From: Acorus gramineus
Taxonomy: Eukaryota > Streptophyta > Magnoliopsida > Acorales > Acoraceae
Assembly: GCA_030737835.1 (NCBI GenBank)
Contig: CM060852.1
Location: forward strand, 23,565,185-23,629,184
Direction: 5' to 3'
DNA length: 64,000 nucleotides
Below, piece after piece: positions 1 through 12,379 of the stretch; positions within the stretch are counted from its first letter, which is position 1; each line of letters opens with the position of its first letter. Under the pieces are notes generated by a model, which saw only the letters and a list, made by a program, of their open reading frames with translations, did not search any database and had not been told where the DNA came from. Both the position numbers and the translations under genes were made by a program.

Positions 1-744
1 CTATTTTCTCACATGGATGGATTTTAATTTCAATGAGGCCTACAATTACCATCAAGATTACCATCAACCAAATACTGGATTTTATACACTTTCCTCATAA
101 TCTCACATGGAATCAAATTCCATTCCAGAATGACATGAACCAAATGGGGCATAATGGAAAGTTAGGGGCACCATCTGGAGCGGAGCGTTCAAATTCTTTT
201 TTTTTTTTAATGATCACCATGATTAAGTCTATCAATTATTTAAAAAAAAATCTAAATTTGTATCTAAAAATAAAAAATATCTGATATTAATCTCGAATGT
301 TATCAGTTCCGGTACGTAGACCAAATAATACAATGCAAGCAAAAGTTCCTAGATTCATGGAGATATAGAACAGCATATAAGTTATCATGCTCGCATATCC
401 ATACGTTTCATGCTTATTTGAGTAATAGCAATGAGATTCCTCAATATCATGCTAAGAATAAGAGACTGGATCTAGTCAGGACTGGATTTTTTTCTTGGTT
501 GAAATTTGGTAAATATCAAATTGAAATCCTCATATGAGGCTTTATATCAAATTGAAATGCTTGTATATGATCCTACTGCATATATAACTCTTAATTTTTT
601 GTATATGATCGAGCATTTACTTAATTTTTTACAATGTAGTATGACTCCCAAGGAACGTATTCGACCTACAGCTTTCAATCAAAAAAATTGTTCTAATGAT
701 ATGGCATTGAGTTCTCGAGATGATGAAGTTCAAGCAGATCTATA
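1..744. other. AT-rich intergenic DNA, no gene seen
   Basis: Short open frames occur here, but none has a recognisable domain, plant-like coding composition or paired splice sites. A run around 480-520 resembles a short motif (TTCTTGGTTGAAAT) that recurs at about 3380 and 38120 inside the foldback repeat family, so part of this stretch is probably decayed repeat. Confidence 0.5.
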
Positions 745-1170
745 AGAAGTAGCTTGTGATTATTTGTTGGTATTGACACTATCATTGTCGACCATTGACA
801 CTATTATTGTCGGCCATTAACACTTTTCTCGACATCTCATGTGTCGACTGATACTTATCTTTTTATTTTTCAATAATCTGCTAGTATCGACACTCCGCTT
901 GGCGACATATTTAATACATATCAACAATACATGTGTCGATATTATAACAGAAAAAAAATGTTTGTGTAACCCTTCCGTTCGACACTAGAAGTGTCGACAT
1001 ATGTAGCATCGGTCGACACTACGTTTGTCGAACAGTACAGGGGGTGGGTTTGGTTCAAAATGGGGTGTGGTTGGTAGGGGTGGTTTTCCTTTGGTTTCGG
1101 GTGAATTAAAGTTATTTATCACGGGGTGGTTTTCTCATTGTATGGGGTGGGTATATCACTCCCCTTTGTT
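745..1170. repeat. Cluster of GTCGAC-type palindromes, decayed transposon-like
   Basis: The motif GACAC/GTGTCGA, often as GTGTCGAC, recurs about ten times between 760 and 1035 in both orientations, followed by a G-rich tail with several GGGGTGG motifs up to 1165. The composition resembles the inverted-repeat element at 12380-13291, which also combines TTCGACATA palindromes with a GGGGTGGG end. It may be a diverged or partial relative. No target duplication was found. Confidence 0.4.
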
Positions 1171-3330
1171 TAATTCTATTTTTCACTTAGTTTATTAAAA
1201 TTCTAGAATGTAATATTTAAAAAATATTCTACAGGATTTGAACTATTGTTTATGTTAAGTTGATTTTCTTTTAAATATTTATAAAATTAATTTTATGTAA
1301 AAAATCAATTTATTTTATTAAACATAAATCAATTTTTCACTTCTATAGTTTATGGGTATTTTTGTCAATTGTATACCAAAAAATTATTTTATAACTTATT
1401 AAATAAACATCTACTACTGTTTATTTCGTGCTTTTAAACAATTACAACAAACAAGTCTAGTACTTATCAGGAAAGCTATACATAATCTATAATATGTAAA
1501 TTTAAACTGAAACAAATATGACCTTAGGGGACATTTGGATGTGGATTTGGGATGATTATGGGTTTGCAGGAATCAAATTTCCCTAACCCCGTTTCCAAAT
1601 AGAAAAAATGGTTGTAGCTTAATTAAAAATTGCAAACACATTTTTACAAACAATAATGATTCCCAGACCCCAAACCAGGCCCCATGATGTGGCAATAGGA
1701 CATTGTCTATTATGCCATTTACTTAATAACTACCTCAACATGTATCTCTATGATCATGGAGTATCATTTAATTATAAAAATCATGTATTTGTTCACTATT
1801 AATTGATTCTGAAAATCATGAAGCAATATTAATTAATCGATGTTTGAATTTTGAAAATTTTATTTTGAGGTTTTGAAAGGCAATAAATCGTTTTTTTTTT
1901 TATTTGGATCTCACATTAATGTCTCTTGGATCAGGTTTGACATTATTGAATTCGTAATCAAATTGTATTTTGCCTTTTATTTTAAATGCTTGAATACGAA
2001 TTTTTTTCATGTATTGAATGTCATTTTTCACAGTTTGATTTGTTTTTGTCTCAATATTTAAATGTAACATTCGATATTTTTATATTTTATATATGGGTAG
2101 TTTGTTTGATGCTACTGTTACATTGTTGACAATGTAAATAATCATTTTTAAAATCTGTGTTATTTTTATTACATTCATAAATGCAACAGTAGTCAACCGT
2201 ATGCATGTATTGATTTATATTTGTTACATTCATAAATGTAACAGTCAATTACATGTAAATTGCATGGAATACAAAACATTTAGATAAATGTAATTGTTAT
2301 GTTACATTTATATAAATGTAACAGTTTTTATGAAAATGAATCAAACAGTTCATGTAATATTTATTAAATGTAAGTCAAAACAAAAAAAGGTATTTGATAT
2401 TTTTCATAAAATATAACTGACTATTGAAGAGAAGTTCTGTTTTAAAATTGTTTAAACATTGTATGGAATGTAAAATAGTTATGTAAATGTAACTATTATG
2501 TTACATTTATGTAAATATAACAGTGTTTATGTAAATATAACAAATAGTTGTAAAAGATGTAAACATTTAAGAAATGTATTTGCATTTTCAGATATAGTTT
2601 ATTTATTTAAATTTAAAAGAGATTTGTCAAATGCTATAATGTTTAGTTAATAACATTCTTAAAAAAAAATGTGAAGAGTACGAATGTAATATTTTGAAAA
2701 CAAAAGAGTAGTCGTTTGAAGCATATTGAAAAAAAAAAAACAATTCAGGTAAGTTTTGGTGTAATTTAGGTAAGATTTGAGTGTAACTGGAATAGAAAAT
2801 TCAGTTACTAGCTAGGTGCAAATTTCAAAATTCAAATTTTGAAATATATAAATTTTAGTGTAACCGTGGAAAATTAGTAATTGATTAGTGAAAAAAAGGG
2901 ATTTGGGTTAATGGGACAGATTTTTAATGAATGGCAGATTTGTATTTTATCATTTTAACTTTTTTGAAAAGTCAACAAGCCAACCAATGAGATGATGACA
3001 CCTCATGAGGCTTGTGAGTGGGGCTTATAATTTGGGGTTTACTTGTTTTTTCCCTGCTTGTATCTTTCTTGACTTTTATTGTGGGATTGCCACATTATCG
3101 CAATTAAAATTAAACGGTCATAAATATATCAAATCATGAATGGATAAATAGATCCATTTTATATGATGAATTTATGACTGCCTGATTGATCAAAGAATAA
3201 AACAAGTACAAAAAAATAAGTAGATGATCCAAACACTATATTTTGGGGCCTCATATCATGATTCTTTTATAAATAAGTGCCTAAAAACTAGCTTTTTCAT
3301 AATCTGTTGAGAGACTGACCTGACTATTTA
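1171..3330. other. AT-rich intergenic DNA with a palindrome cluster
   Basis: No gene is seen. Between about 2085 and 2560 at least five imperfect palindromes of the form TGTTACAT...ATGTAACA are spaced 60-130 bp apart. The rest is low-complexity AT-rich sequence. Confidence 0.5.
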
Positions 3331-3339
3331 CCAAATTTT

Positions 3340-3862
3340 CAAGATATTTTTATTTTTTAATTTTGATTTAGATGATTTTTCTTGGTTGAAATATGGTAAA
3401 TATCAAATTAAGTTTTTTTTAATGTGTTTAGAATTTTAAATTTAAAAGTTTAGATGCAACTCATAAATAAATAAATAAATAATGGTAGCTTAAATGTAAA
3501 AAATAAATAAATAATATAAATATGTTATATTCCTGTAATATGACATAGATATTTTTCTAGATATTAATAATGAAAAAGATATTTGAAGTGATGGACTTAA
3601 AATGAATTGTGAAAAATAGAGGGACTAATCACAAATAACATAATTTACAGGGACTTAAAAATAAATATTTTTGACCAACTAACGGTGTTCAGATGGCAGT
3701 TTGACGGTGGGACTTATAACCAAATAGGTGTTAGAAGTTGGGGACTTAAAAAGAAATATGAAGAAGTTGGGGACTTAAAAAGAAATATGAAAAAGGGAGG
3801 GATCAAGCACTAAATAGCAAAGTTTTGAGAGACTTAAAAATAAAAATCCCTTTTTTTTTTTT
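3340..3862. repeat. Partial copy of a MULE-like foldback element, upstream of BTB copy 1
   Basis: Positions 3600-3860 carry the arm typical of this family: a GGGACTTAAAAATAAA motif, GGGATCAAGCACTAAAT and an end in AAAAATCCC. The AT-rich part at 3340-3540 matches the interior of the elements at 36280 and 37588. The opposite arm is not evident, so this copy looks partial. A related element also lies just upstream of BTB copy 2, so it may be part of the inverted duplication. Confidence 0.5.
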
Positions 3863-3863
3863 T

Positions 3864-5880
3864 GGTCATTCTTCTTTCCCATTCAAATTTGTGTATGTAC
3901 ATGTGTGCGTGTCTATATATGTGTTTGTGTTTGTATATATACAAAATAAATTTAAGCCCCTTGAATGCTTCAGGAAACTCTACAAAGATAAATCATCTTC
4001 AATTGTATTATACTTCAACCACCATAACATGTCAATTCTGCATAGGTATTCTCTGATGGCGAAAGGATTGCAGAGAAAACACCATCACCATGTTGATGTC
4101 TGCAAAGGCATCTTCAATAACCCGATATTCTCAGATCGAATTCTCAAGATCCAAACAAAGGATGGGACCAAGCAGGATATGTACATGCACGTCAGTTCTG
4201 GATTATTGGCATCCAAGAGCAAATTTTTCTTCAAACTCTTGTCAAATGGTATGAAAGAGACCAATGAAAATCAATTTATTCTACAAATCGACACGAATCA
4301 TGAGGAAGATGTCGTCATTGAGCTCTTAAAGTTCATGCACGAAAATGAGCTATCCCCCGCGACAATGGCCTCATATCCTCATTTGCTGAGTCTGTTGAGG
4401 GTTGCTGACATGTATGAGGTCACATCTTGTGTAGACTATTGCATCAATACTCTGCACAGGTTGCCCATGTCCCTGGAATCCGCCGCCCTCATTTTAGACC
4501 TTCCGAGTTCATTATTGTCAGCTTATGATCACTCGATCACAAAATTAGTCAACAAAGCCAAGAAATCCATCCTCGATTGCTATGGGAACATGAACAAGTT
4601 GAAAAAAGAGGTGGCTTCTCTGTCTCTCACTGTAATTGAACTAGTGCTATGTTGGGATGGCCTCTTGGCATCAGAGGACGAGATCTATGACACTCTGCTC
4701 ACATGGGCTCGAGCTAAGTATCCGAAGATAAAGCATCGCCAGGACTTTCTAAAGCTGAACCTCAACCATTTCGTGTGCGTGGGTTACATGACTTACTCAA
4801 AGCTTAAAGCATTAACGTGTCTGCCAAGATCTTGATCCTGAGGTTGCCAAAGACATAGTTGTAGATGCATTACTCTTCAAGGGACAGAATCCATCACCAC
4901 ATATGCACACCCACATGGTCCGTGCAGAGACTGATCAATACTACTACCTTGTGGAGGTCGTCGAATTCAGAAAGGCTAGCCAGGGGTTCATGGTCTCTCT
5001 CACACTGGAAGAGGAGACGATAATGAAGTGGACGCCTAGAGATTTGAAAGTCTCTAAGACTTTTCTATTTGGAGACTATCCCTTTCACCTCGAAGTGCAT
5101 CGTTCTAGAGATCGTTCTTTTGGAGTTCAGTTGTGCATGACAGACTGGAGAGTTGGTATGACAAGCATTGATGTAAATGTGAGGTTCTGTATAACATGCG
5201 AACAAGTGGGGCGATATTTAGAAGAGAAGACGGAGAAACAAGTAGAGTTGAGTGAAAGAGAGAGGACAGTGAAAGTGAAATATCCATCAGGCATGCACCA
5301 TTTGAATCATACATTCTTTTACATGCAATATCCAAAGACTCTAAATTCATATTTTCCAGGCAAAAGACCCTCCTCCATCAATAATATGTTGCACCTTAGA
5401 GCGAATGTAACAATCGAACAGGATCCACACATGTAACTCTAGCATTCCACATAAAAGTTTGGATTTTATTTTTTCATAATAAATCATCAATGAACTAACA
5501 TTTCAGTATTTTACTACTGTACATAGAAGTTTTTTTTTGTTTTTTACTATACATAGAAGTTGAGAGAGTCTTCACTGAAGCACATAGCTTAAAGAAATGC
5601 AACAGAGGACATCAATTACTTGCCTACTTTTGTTATAACACATGTGGTGTAGGTTTCAAACTGTAATAAATCTTCACTGGTGTTGCATCATGTTCATCAA
5701 CCGATTCATAGGCCACAAATATAGTGAATTTTTTGAAAAGGCTATGGAAGCCAAAAGGTGCAAAATTCAATATGGGTTCTTTCTTGGTTAAATTTTGATT
5801 CAGAAGAAGTGATCTTTCATGCATTTAATAAAGCATTAAGTGGGTAAGTTAGTCAAAGCAATTGATTTTAAATTCAAGGG
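3864..5880 (+). repeat. Inverted duplication, left copy
   Basis: This block is repeated in opposite orientation at 34041-35991. The match covers a GT-rich leader (3890-3950), the BTB/BACK coding region and about 440 bp of 3' flank that ends at a shared ATTTTAAATTCA-type sequence. The kinase and dihydroorotase genes lie between the two copies. Confidence 0.85.
4056..5436 (+). pseudogene. BTB/POZ-BACK protein, POB1/LRB-like, copy 1 (frameshifted)
   Basis: The product would belong to the plant POB1/LRB group, whose members act as substrate adaptors of CUL3 ubiquitin ligases in the nucleus (family knowledge). The BTB domain starts near FSDRILKIQ and runs through HVSSGLLASKSKFFF to about residue 110. 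The BACK region follows (LPSSLLSAYDHSI, VIELVLCWDGLLASEDEIYD), then a C-terminal part ending LRANVTIEQDPHM. The acidic N-terminal region of about 100-150 residues seen in full-length POB1 is absent, so an upstream exon may be missing or unrecognised. The ATG at 4056 is chosen because it is conserved in copy 2; an in-frame ATG lies at 4029. Compared with copy 2, one extra base near 4815 (GCATTAACG against GCATTACG) shifts the frame and gives a stop at 4833, while the remaining coding sequence continues in the next frame to 5436. It is either a pseudogene or carries a sequencing error. Confidence 0.85.
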
Positions 5881-6391
5881 ATGATTGGAAATTACGTGTT
5901 CTAATCATAAATAGAACTACATGGTCTCCCTCCAATGCCGAATTTCAAGCCTCCCCAACAACCCTGTTTGTTTTCTTTAAATGCACACTGGCCCGGGCCT
6001 GCCTGACCGGGCCTGGGCTTCGGCCCATGGGTTGGCCTGTGGCCCTGAATTTTTTTAAGATAATGTTACATTCAGCCTCATTTTCAATCTCAATTTCAGT
6101 TTACATGTGTTTCAATTTTTTTAAAAATAGTATACATCATCTAATAATGTACATGCTTTTATAAAAAATGAAGCATATATTCCAATGAATTGCATGGATG
6201 CATTTATAGAAAATGTAAAAAAAAAATTTCGAAGTATATGCCTTCTTAACATAAGCATATGCGTCAATAGAAGTCTATCGACGCATATAAGACTGGAATT
6301 CGGCTGAAAATAGATCTGGGTGTAACAGCGCCCCTTTTTTTTTAAGGGAGGACATCTGTCCCCCATGTTATTTAAAGAGTAAACCCCCTTA
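5881..6391. repeat. Palindromic repeat related to 57.8-58.2 kb
   Basis: Positions 6054-6345 share segments with 57840-58200 in the opposite orientation: the ATAATGTTACAT motif, TCCAATGAATTGCATGGATG and the terminus GTGTAACAGCGCC. A short GC-rich patch at 5985-6045 (repeated GGCCC/GGGCC) resembles plant hAT subterminal sequence. No gene is seen. Confidence 0.45.
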
Positions 6392-6839
6392 GCCCCCGCT
6401 TGGAACGGGAATACGAATTATTCTTGGATATACATTTATTCCTGCATAAGTAAAAATAAGGATAAAGTGATTTTGTGTTTGGTTGTGTTTTGAATTATTC
6501 TAATTGGTAAACGTAAGAATAAATGTTTTGTTGTTTGAGTAAAATGTGAATAAAGTATGGATAAGGATTTATAAAAAGTGAAAAAATAATGATAGTTGAT
6601 TTGACAGATGATTTATAAAAAGTTATGACAGTTGATTTGACAGTGAGCCCACATATTCTTTGGGTGGAATATCCTATGATAACTTTAATTCGAGGGATTG
6701 GTTGGAATCTATATACCACTTTATACCAGTTTATTCTGCATAAGATATCCCAGGTTATACCAGGTAAACAAACGGGTTAAAACCCTTATTCTAGTCAATA
6801 CCAGGTTATCTGGGGCTTATTCTCATTCCAAACGGGGGC
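6392..6839. mobile_element. PIF/Harbinger-like MITE
   Basis: The ends are inverted repeats: GCCCCCGCTTGGAACGGG on the left and the reverse complement of CCAAACGGGGGC on the right. The left flank is TTA and the right flank TGA, consistent with a diverged 3-bp TTA target duplication. At 448 bp with no coding capacity it is a non-autonomous element. The superfamily call rests on terminus style and TSD length only. Confidence 0.6.
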
Positions 6840-7360
6840 TGAAAATTTTTTAAAACCTTCAAAAATATGCACTTACATTCCATACCTTTAATTTTCAGTT
6901 AAGATGTGACAAAAATATGGTTTTACTCTTTTAATAAAATAATTAACTGTTGTGAGAATTGATTATCACAAAAAATGCATTCACGTGTATTTAAAGAGTT
7001 AATTATTTTATTAATTAATATTCACAAGGTATATTCAAAGTTAATTCATTGGTGACCTTGTTAATCAGTTTGGGCGAGCTTATTAGAATGATTTTTTTAT
7101 AAAAGCAAATTTTAAGTTATTTTTTTTATGACAGGTAACCCTAACATCAATAGAAACGCCAAATCCATAGAACCATTCAGAAACCCTATGCATCAAGTAA
7201 ACCTGAAAGATTCAAACTTGAAACCCATTGAACATATCTCTAGCCAAAGAACCAACCCCGTGTTAAATAATATAAATTGCAGGCTTGAGTGTAATGCATA
7301 TGGGGGATGAGACATGAGAGAATTAGAGATGGCACTAAATTTCCATCATGAATGGACAAT
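6840..7360. other. Intergenic, nothing recognised
   Basis: AT-rich sequence. An open frame at 7128-7310 has no recognisable domain and no splice context. Confidence 0.4.
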
Positions 7361-7575
7361 TTTTTTTTTTTTTTTATATATCGAATGGACTCTCTGTAAC
7401 TGACCTTACGACTAAGCTGTGAAACCTATCTTCCCCTGTTTAGTCCTTGTCCCACAGAAAATTCTTTTAAATTTTACCTAACAAATAGAAGGTATGACAC
7501 AACGCCACGACTCAAACTCAAAATCTACCCTTAACAAAAAGATAAATCCTAAACGGTTGTGCTATGACCACTGGA
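7361..7575 (-). mobile_element. tRNA-derived SINE, copy 1
   Basis: Reading the minus strand, the element starts with a tRNA-like head (GGTCATAGCACAA) and ends in a long A tract, seen as T at 7361-7375. It matches the SINEs at 52051 and 63633. The flanks share GACAATTT, a plausible target duplication. It is more diverged than the copy at 63633. Confidence 0.7.
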
Positions 7576-8327
7576 GACAATTTAATGATGTGAAAGAACA
7601 GACCATGTGTAGTTTTCTTGAAGCGTAAATGTTGGAATTATAGCTAAAGAAGGGAACTAATAATAGAGTGGGTATCAAAACCCACCCAGCTTTGTAATAT
7701 TTTGTGTCTGATGAAAAATATGAATCAACACAAGCACAATAATATTGACTTCAAAAATTGTTGCCCACTTACCAATGGATGCTGGAAATCCCCCTTGAGG
7801 GTGCCAGAAGAGAAATATCTCTACCAGGTAATTTGCCTAGATACATTTTCAAATTGCAAAGAAACTATTGCCACCCTTAAGCAAGTCTGAGATCCCATTT
7901 GGAACCACTTTTTAAAAACACATTTCTTTTTCTTGAAAATGGTACTCTTAAATCAATTTTTCAATAAAGTCCACCATAGAAAGGCTGCATGTTTTAAAAA
8001 CTAAATCAGTTTGACAATTGATTCCAAGCAGGAGTTGCCTGCAATTGAGTAGTATGTTGACCATCTAACCTACACAAGTAACAATGTCTCACAAAATATT
8101 ATACCAATCAAATACAAATTCCTAGAAGTTCCAAAACTAAAGTCAGCGATGATTTTATGAGTTATACCATCATAGCACTACTGACTATATGCAACAAATT
8201 TTAAGGGATTTTGCAAAAGCATCAGACTCAAAAGGAGATGGAGAATTGTAAATGAATAGTATATATGATTACATAGCAAACAAGTTTAGCTACAGAAGCA
8301 TCCGATGAAAAAGCAGCGGATATTATA
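7576..8327. other. Intergenic, includes kinase 3' flank
   Basis: No gene is seen. The part next to 8328 should hold the 3' UTR of the minus-strand kinase gene. A 62-codon open frame at 7702-7890 is unsupported. Confidence 0.4.
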
Positions 8328-11300
8328 TCACAACAATTTGGGCATGGAGTTGGAAGGATTTTTAGAGTTGGAAGGGTTTAGCTTCTGGATCCAATGAGAG
8401 AGCCGTTTCTTATGATCATGGGAGGTCAAGTTCGGAACCTGATTCAGCGTGCCATCACGAGCAACAGCCTCCTCAAACTGCTCCAATACTTTCACAATCT
8501 GCCAAAACTCGGGTCTCTTCTCTGAGGACAACGCCCAGCATTGCTCGATCAAAGCTCTAAGTGGCGCAGGACAGTTTATAGGAATGGCTGGCCTCATGTT
8601 CTGGAAATCCAGATTTAGCTTGTATTAGATAAAAAGTGGATTATATACTCAAATGCATACATATTTACGTTATTCATAATAGAGTATATACTACATTAGT
8701 GGAGCATTTACTCTATTAGGTGATGTCTGCGTGAATAATAACGCAAGTGTTAATATCAGCGTCCATTTTTAAGTGCTTTCTTTCCAAGACTAGGAAGCAG
8801 GGATAAAAATGAGAAACTAAAAATCATGGCTCATTATTTCTGGACTGCTAGAATTTTTCAGTTCTGATCAGTCAGTGAGATGTTTGGGGACCATTTCTTG
8901 GCCAGTTGTTCATGACAATGATTATGCAAATAGTTAAACTGATTCATAACTAAATGAAATAATAGCTTTCTATTGACAAAGTTTGGATTGATCTGGAATG
9001 AGAAAAAGAGCGCGAAAAACAAAAGTAAAAAAAAAAGATTACAAAAATGAATGCACAAGAGAGGAAGAAATTGAAAGCTCACCTTGTCCACCACAGCAAA
9101 TGCAGCCTGGATAGGTGTCATTTCCTCATATGGTATAGTACCTGTCACTATCTCCCACAAAACCAATCCAAAACTGTACACATCAACCTTCCTTCCATAT
9201 GGTTTGTGTTTGATCATCTCAGGTGCCATCCAACGGTATGTCCCTGGATCCTCAGCCAGAGCATCACAATAGGCCTCCTCACAGGCAATTCCGAAGTCGG
9301 CAACTTTCAAGCACATATTTTGGTCAAAGAGAATATTTTCGGGCTTAAGGTCACGGTGAATGACTCCTTGTGAATGAACATATTCCATACCATGAGCAAT
9401 ATCCAGAGCGAAGGAAAGTAATTTTTGTAAGGGAAGGGATCTATGCTCAAGTTTGTGTAGAAATCCTCTTAAAGAACCTCCAGAAAGGTATTCGGTGATG
9501 ATACAAAAGACTGGCGGTTTCTTACACGCAGCTGCCAGCTGCATCAGAAAAGAAACATGTAGACAACTATAACAAACATAGGCTTTTCAAGAGGACATAA
9601 CATAACTTCACATGATATTATCATCAAGATCAAAATTATAAACTTCAAATGACACTACCCTTCTTCCAAGCTATGATGTTCTAATGCACAATTGCATGTG
9701 TGCCAAAATCTCCCGCAATGCACAGGCATAGGGGAAAAACTCCATGTAACAAGGATACCAGACATTCCAAAAATATCCCAATCATATATTTAACGGATGG
9801 CTCAAATGATCCAACACTTGTTCTAAGCTATGCTCTTTTAACACAATTGCATACAAGTGCCAGGATCTCAGATTTAAGTCTGACATCCCATATCCATGTC
9901 CAATAGCAACACGTGTTTCTGCACGGCTGAGCCCATACGATTATTCTTGAATGGATATGGGGCCACTTGGTGGCACAAGAAGTCCACCTAGACCCAGGGA
10001 GGAGCACCTATAACACAATAGGTGTAGAGATGGATACACAACAGAATTGCAATCAGCTCTTCAGAGACCAATCAGTTCAAACCCACCTCTTGGCAGGTAG
10101 GCAAAGGTATCTCATCTTCATTGGTGGTCCTAAGTAATGCATCTTATGATAGGATAGGATTTAATCGGGGAAAAAAAACACTTACCTAACCAAAAAAATT
10201 CACAGGAATTTAAAATCTGACCATTAGGTATCATGAAATGGAATGACCAATTAATTTCCACAATTAGTATCCTTCAGTATGCCAAACTATAAGACATAAA
10301 TTTGCATATTAAAAAACTTCATTTAGAAGCTTTTTATTCGCATGGATACAAAAGCATAAAAATTCAAGTAATCATTACAAAAAACCAATTTTTATTTTCT
10401 TATCTCTTTGTGATTTGTAAATCAATCATCCAGATCACTATCCCAATTTACGTTAAAGGCGATCACAGGAATCCTAATCCACCATTTCATGAAGCACTAG
10501 TAATTTTCAAAAATGGCATCTCATATCGTTATGTTTTTACTTGAATAACATCCTTGGCAAATTGCTCTCAAATGCTATAACATCTTCAATGAAAAAGACA
10601 TAAACAGAAATACATGGCAGAGAATAACCATTTACAGAAACATGACAATTTCAATAGAAGAGCAATCTCCATTATTCCACAATTCACACATATATACACC
10701 CCAAAGTCTAATTCAATGATACATATGGAAACAATTTTGGCAGCAAATAAAGGTAAAATTAGAAAGTACCTTAATTACATTCTGATGGTGCAGATGAGAC
10801 AGAAGGGTGACTTCTCTAGTGAATTGCTTCTCCAGCCGAGCCGACAGAACTCCATTTTCGTCATCATCGGGTTGCCTAATAATCTTCACCGCTACAGCCT
10901 GGTCCTTATAGATCCCATGATAGAGCCGACTATGAGCCCCACACGCAAACTTAAGACCGAGGTACAGCTTCGACATGTCCACCATCCATTCCTCCGTGGT
11001 CTCCACGGCCCTGACTCTCCCTCCTCCATGATCAAATAATTTTGTCCACGAATTTTCCTTTCGCAACTTCGATTTTTCTGATGCTTTTGTCACAGAAAAG
11101 TGCTTTAATGGGCTCAGAGTGAAGGATGAAAGTGAGTCGAATGGACGGTGGTGGTCAAGGGTGTTGTTGGACTCTCTAGAGAACAATCTACCAATCCTCC
11201 CCCTCTCATGTTGGTGCCTCCTAGTGGGGCTCGGCGACGAGAACCTCTTCTGCTCCAACCGAGCTTCCTTGAATTCTTCGGAGAGGACGGTCGACGGGAG

Positions 11301-11570
11301 AGGAGACAAAGCTCTCTGTTTGGGCCTCGGATGGTGAAATTCAAAGCTAGATGACAACTTAGGAGGATCAACATTCACAGCGGACTGTGGTTGGACATGT
11401 TCGGGAGACCGGGGGACATTCCCCGGTCGCAGATTTCTTGATTTCAATAACCGTTCACGCTCCGCTTCGATCGAAAAGGGGACAAAAGGCCGCTTCGAGG
11501 GGTCGTACCGGTGACAGACCGTCTGCGAGAACTTCGCCCGCCGAACCCACGAGCAATTCTCCTCCTCCAT
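8328..11570 (-). CDS. Raf-like protein kinase, HT1-related (three coding exons)
   Basis: Predicted cytosolic Ser/Thr kinase of the plant Raf-like MAPKKK C group, related to HT1, whose members act in CO2/light stomatal signalling and related pathways (family knowledge; the substrate here is unknown). Coding exons are 11570-10770, 9538-9083 and 8600-8328, joined in phase 0 at GT/AG introns, giving about 509 residues. The first ~195 residues are basic, Ser/Pro-rich and without a known domain, starting MEEENCSWVRRAKFS as in Arabidopsis relatives; this is why I prefer the ATG at 11570 to the in-frame codon at 11612. The kinase domain shows a glycine-rich loop (GLKFACGAHSRLYHG), the VAVK lysine near 229, HRDLKPEN with Asp near 330, DFG with Asp near 348, and GTYRWMAPE with Glu near 374. 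All key residues are present, so it looks functional. It is divergent from, and unrelated to, its BTB neighbour. Confidence 0.93.
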
Positions 11571-12100
11571 CAAGAAAACCCAGATAGAGAATTCCCCTCC
11601 CCACAGAATCAACTAAAATTCCACGAATCGCATCGAAATCAGACGCGAAACCTCAAATTCGTGAAACCCATCTCGATAAAACGTCGGAAAACGAAAACCC
11701 AATTCAGGGAACCCATCAAAACTCACAAAAACGCCAGATCCAACCCATAATTCCATCCAAAAACCAGACCTTTTTGTGTTCAAGGAAAGAAACCCACCTC
11801 CCCAAATGAAATCCAAATGGAACCCTCTCAATATCTCCTCAAAATTCAACTAAAAAACCCCACCTTTTACAAATCGCAATCCGTGAAAGAGAAGTAACAC
11901 ATCACATACTCTCAATCAAATCGAAAAACAACCCATCACCCGAAAAGAAAAAGCAAAAACCAACAATCATAGACAGAAACCCAAGAAAAACAAGACGCCC
12001 TCTCTCTCTCTCTCTCTGAAAGTCCCCAGTCAAAAACAGGAGAACCCCAAAAAAAAATCTCCCTCCCCTCTCTTTCTCTCTCATCAATCAATGGCAAATT
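11571..12100 (-). promoter_or_regulatory. Probable 5' UTR and core promoter of the kinase gene
   Basis: The stretch between the kinase start codon and 12100 contains GA-rich tracts on the minus strand (12000-12017 and 12055-12085), common in plant 5' leaders. No clear TATA box was identified and the transcription start is not fixed. Confidence 0.4.
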
Positions 12101-12379
12101 CACATAAATACATTGATACGCACCCCAAAAACGTACAAAAATACGTATTTGGTTCGGACCTTTGAGCGCAACCCAAAAGTCAAAATGGGGGAGGTGAGAG
12201 AATATTGTTTTAACATTCCAAGTGTCACAGTCGCGTACGGACTCTTCAGATCTCTCTTTATTTTGTGTTTTTTGGGGCTCTCGTGACCTTTCCGTTCATT
12301 ACGTACTGTCCCGTGCGTTGTTGTTGCATGTGTAGTGTTGGTTTTTTTTTTAATTCTGGGGGGATTAAACGTGTGTTTA

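Noticed and set aside
3825-4055. Upstream extension of BTB copy 1 in the same frame
   Set aside because: It runs through T-rich and GT-rich repeat DNA, is not kept in copy 2 and has no family similarity.
5105-5350. Minus-strand frame inside BTB copy 1
   Set aside because: Antisense shadow; a similar shadow is seen in the inverted copy at 34587.
10713-11039. Plus-strand frame opposite kinase exon 1
   Set aside because: Shadow of the conserved kinase coding sequence on the other strand.
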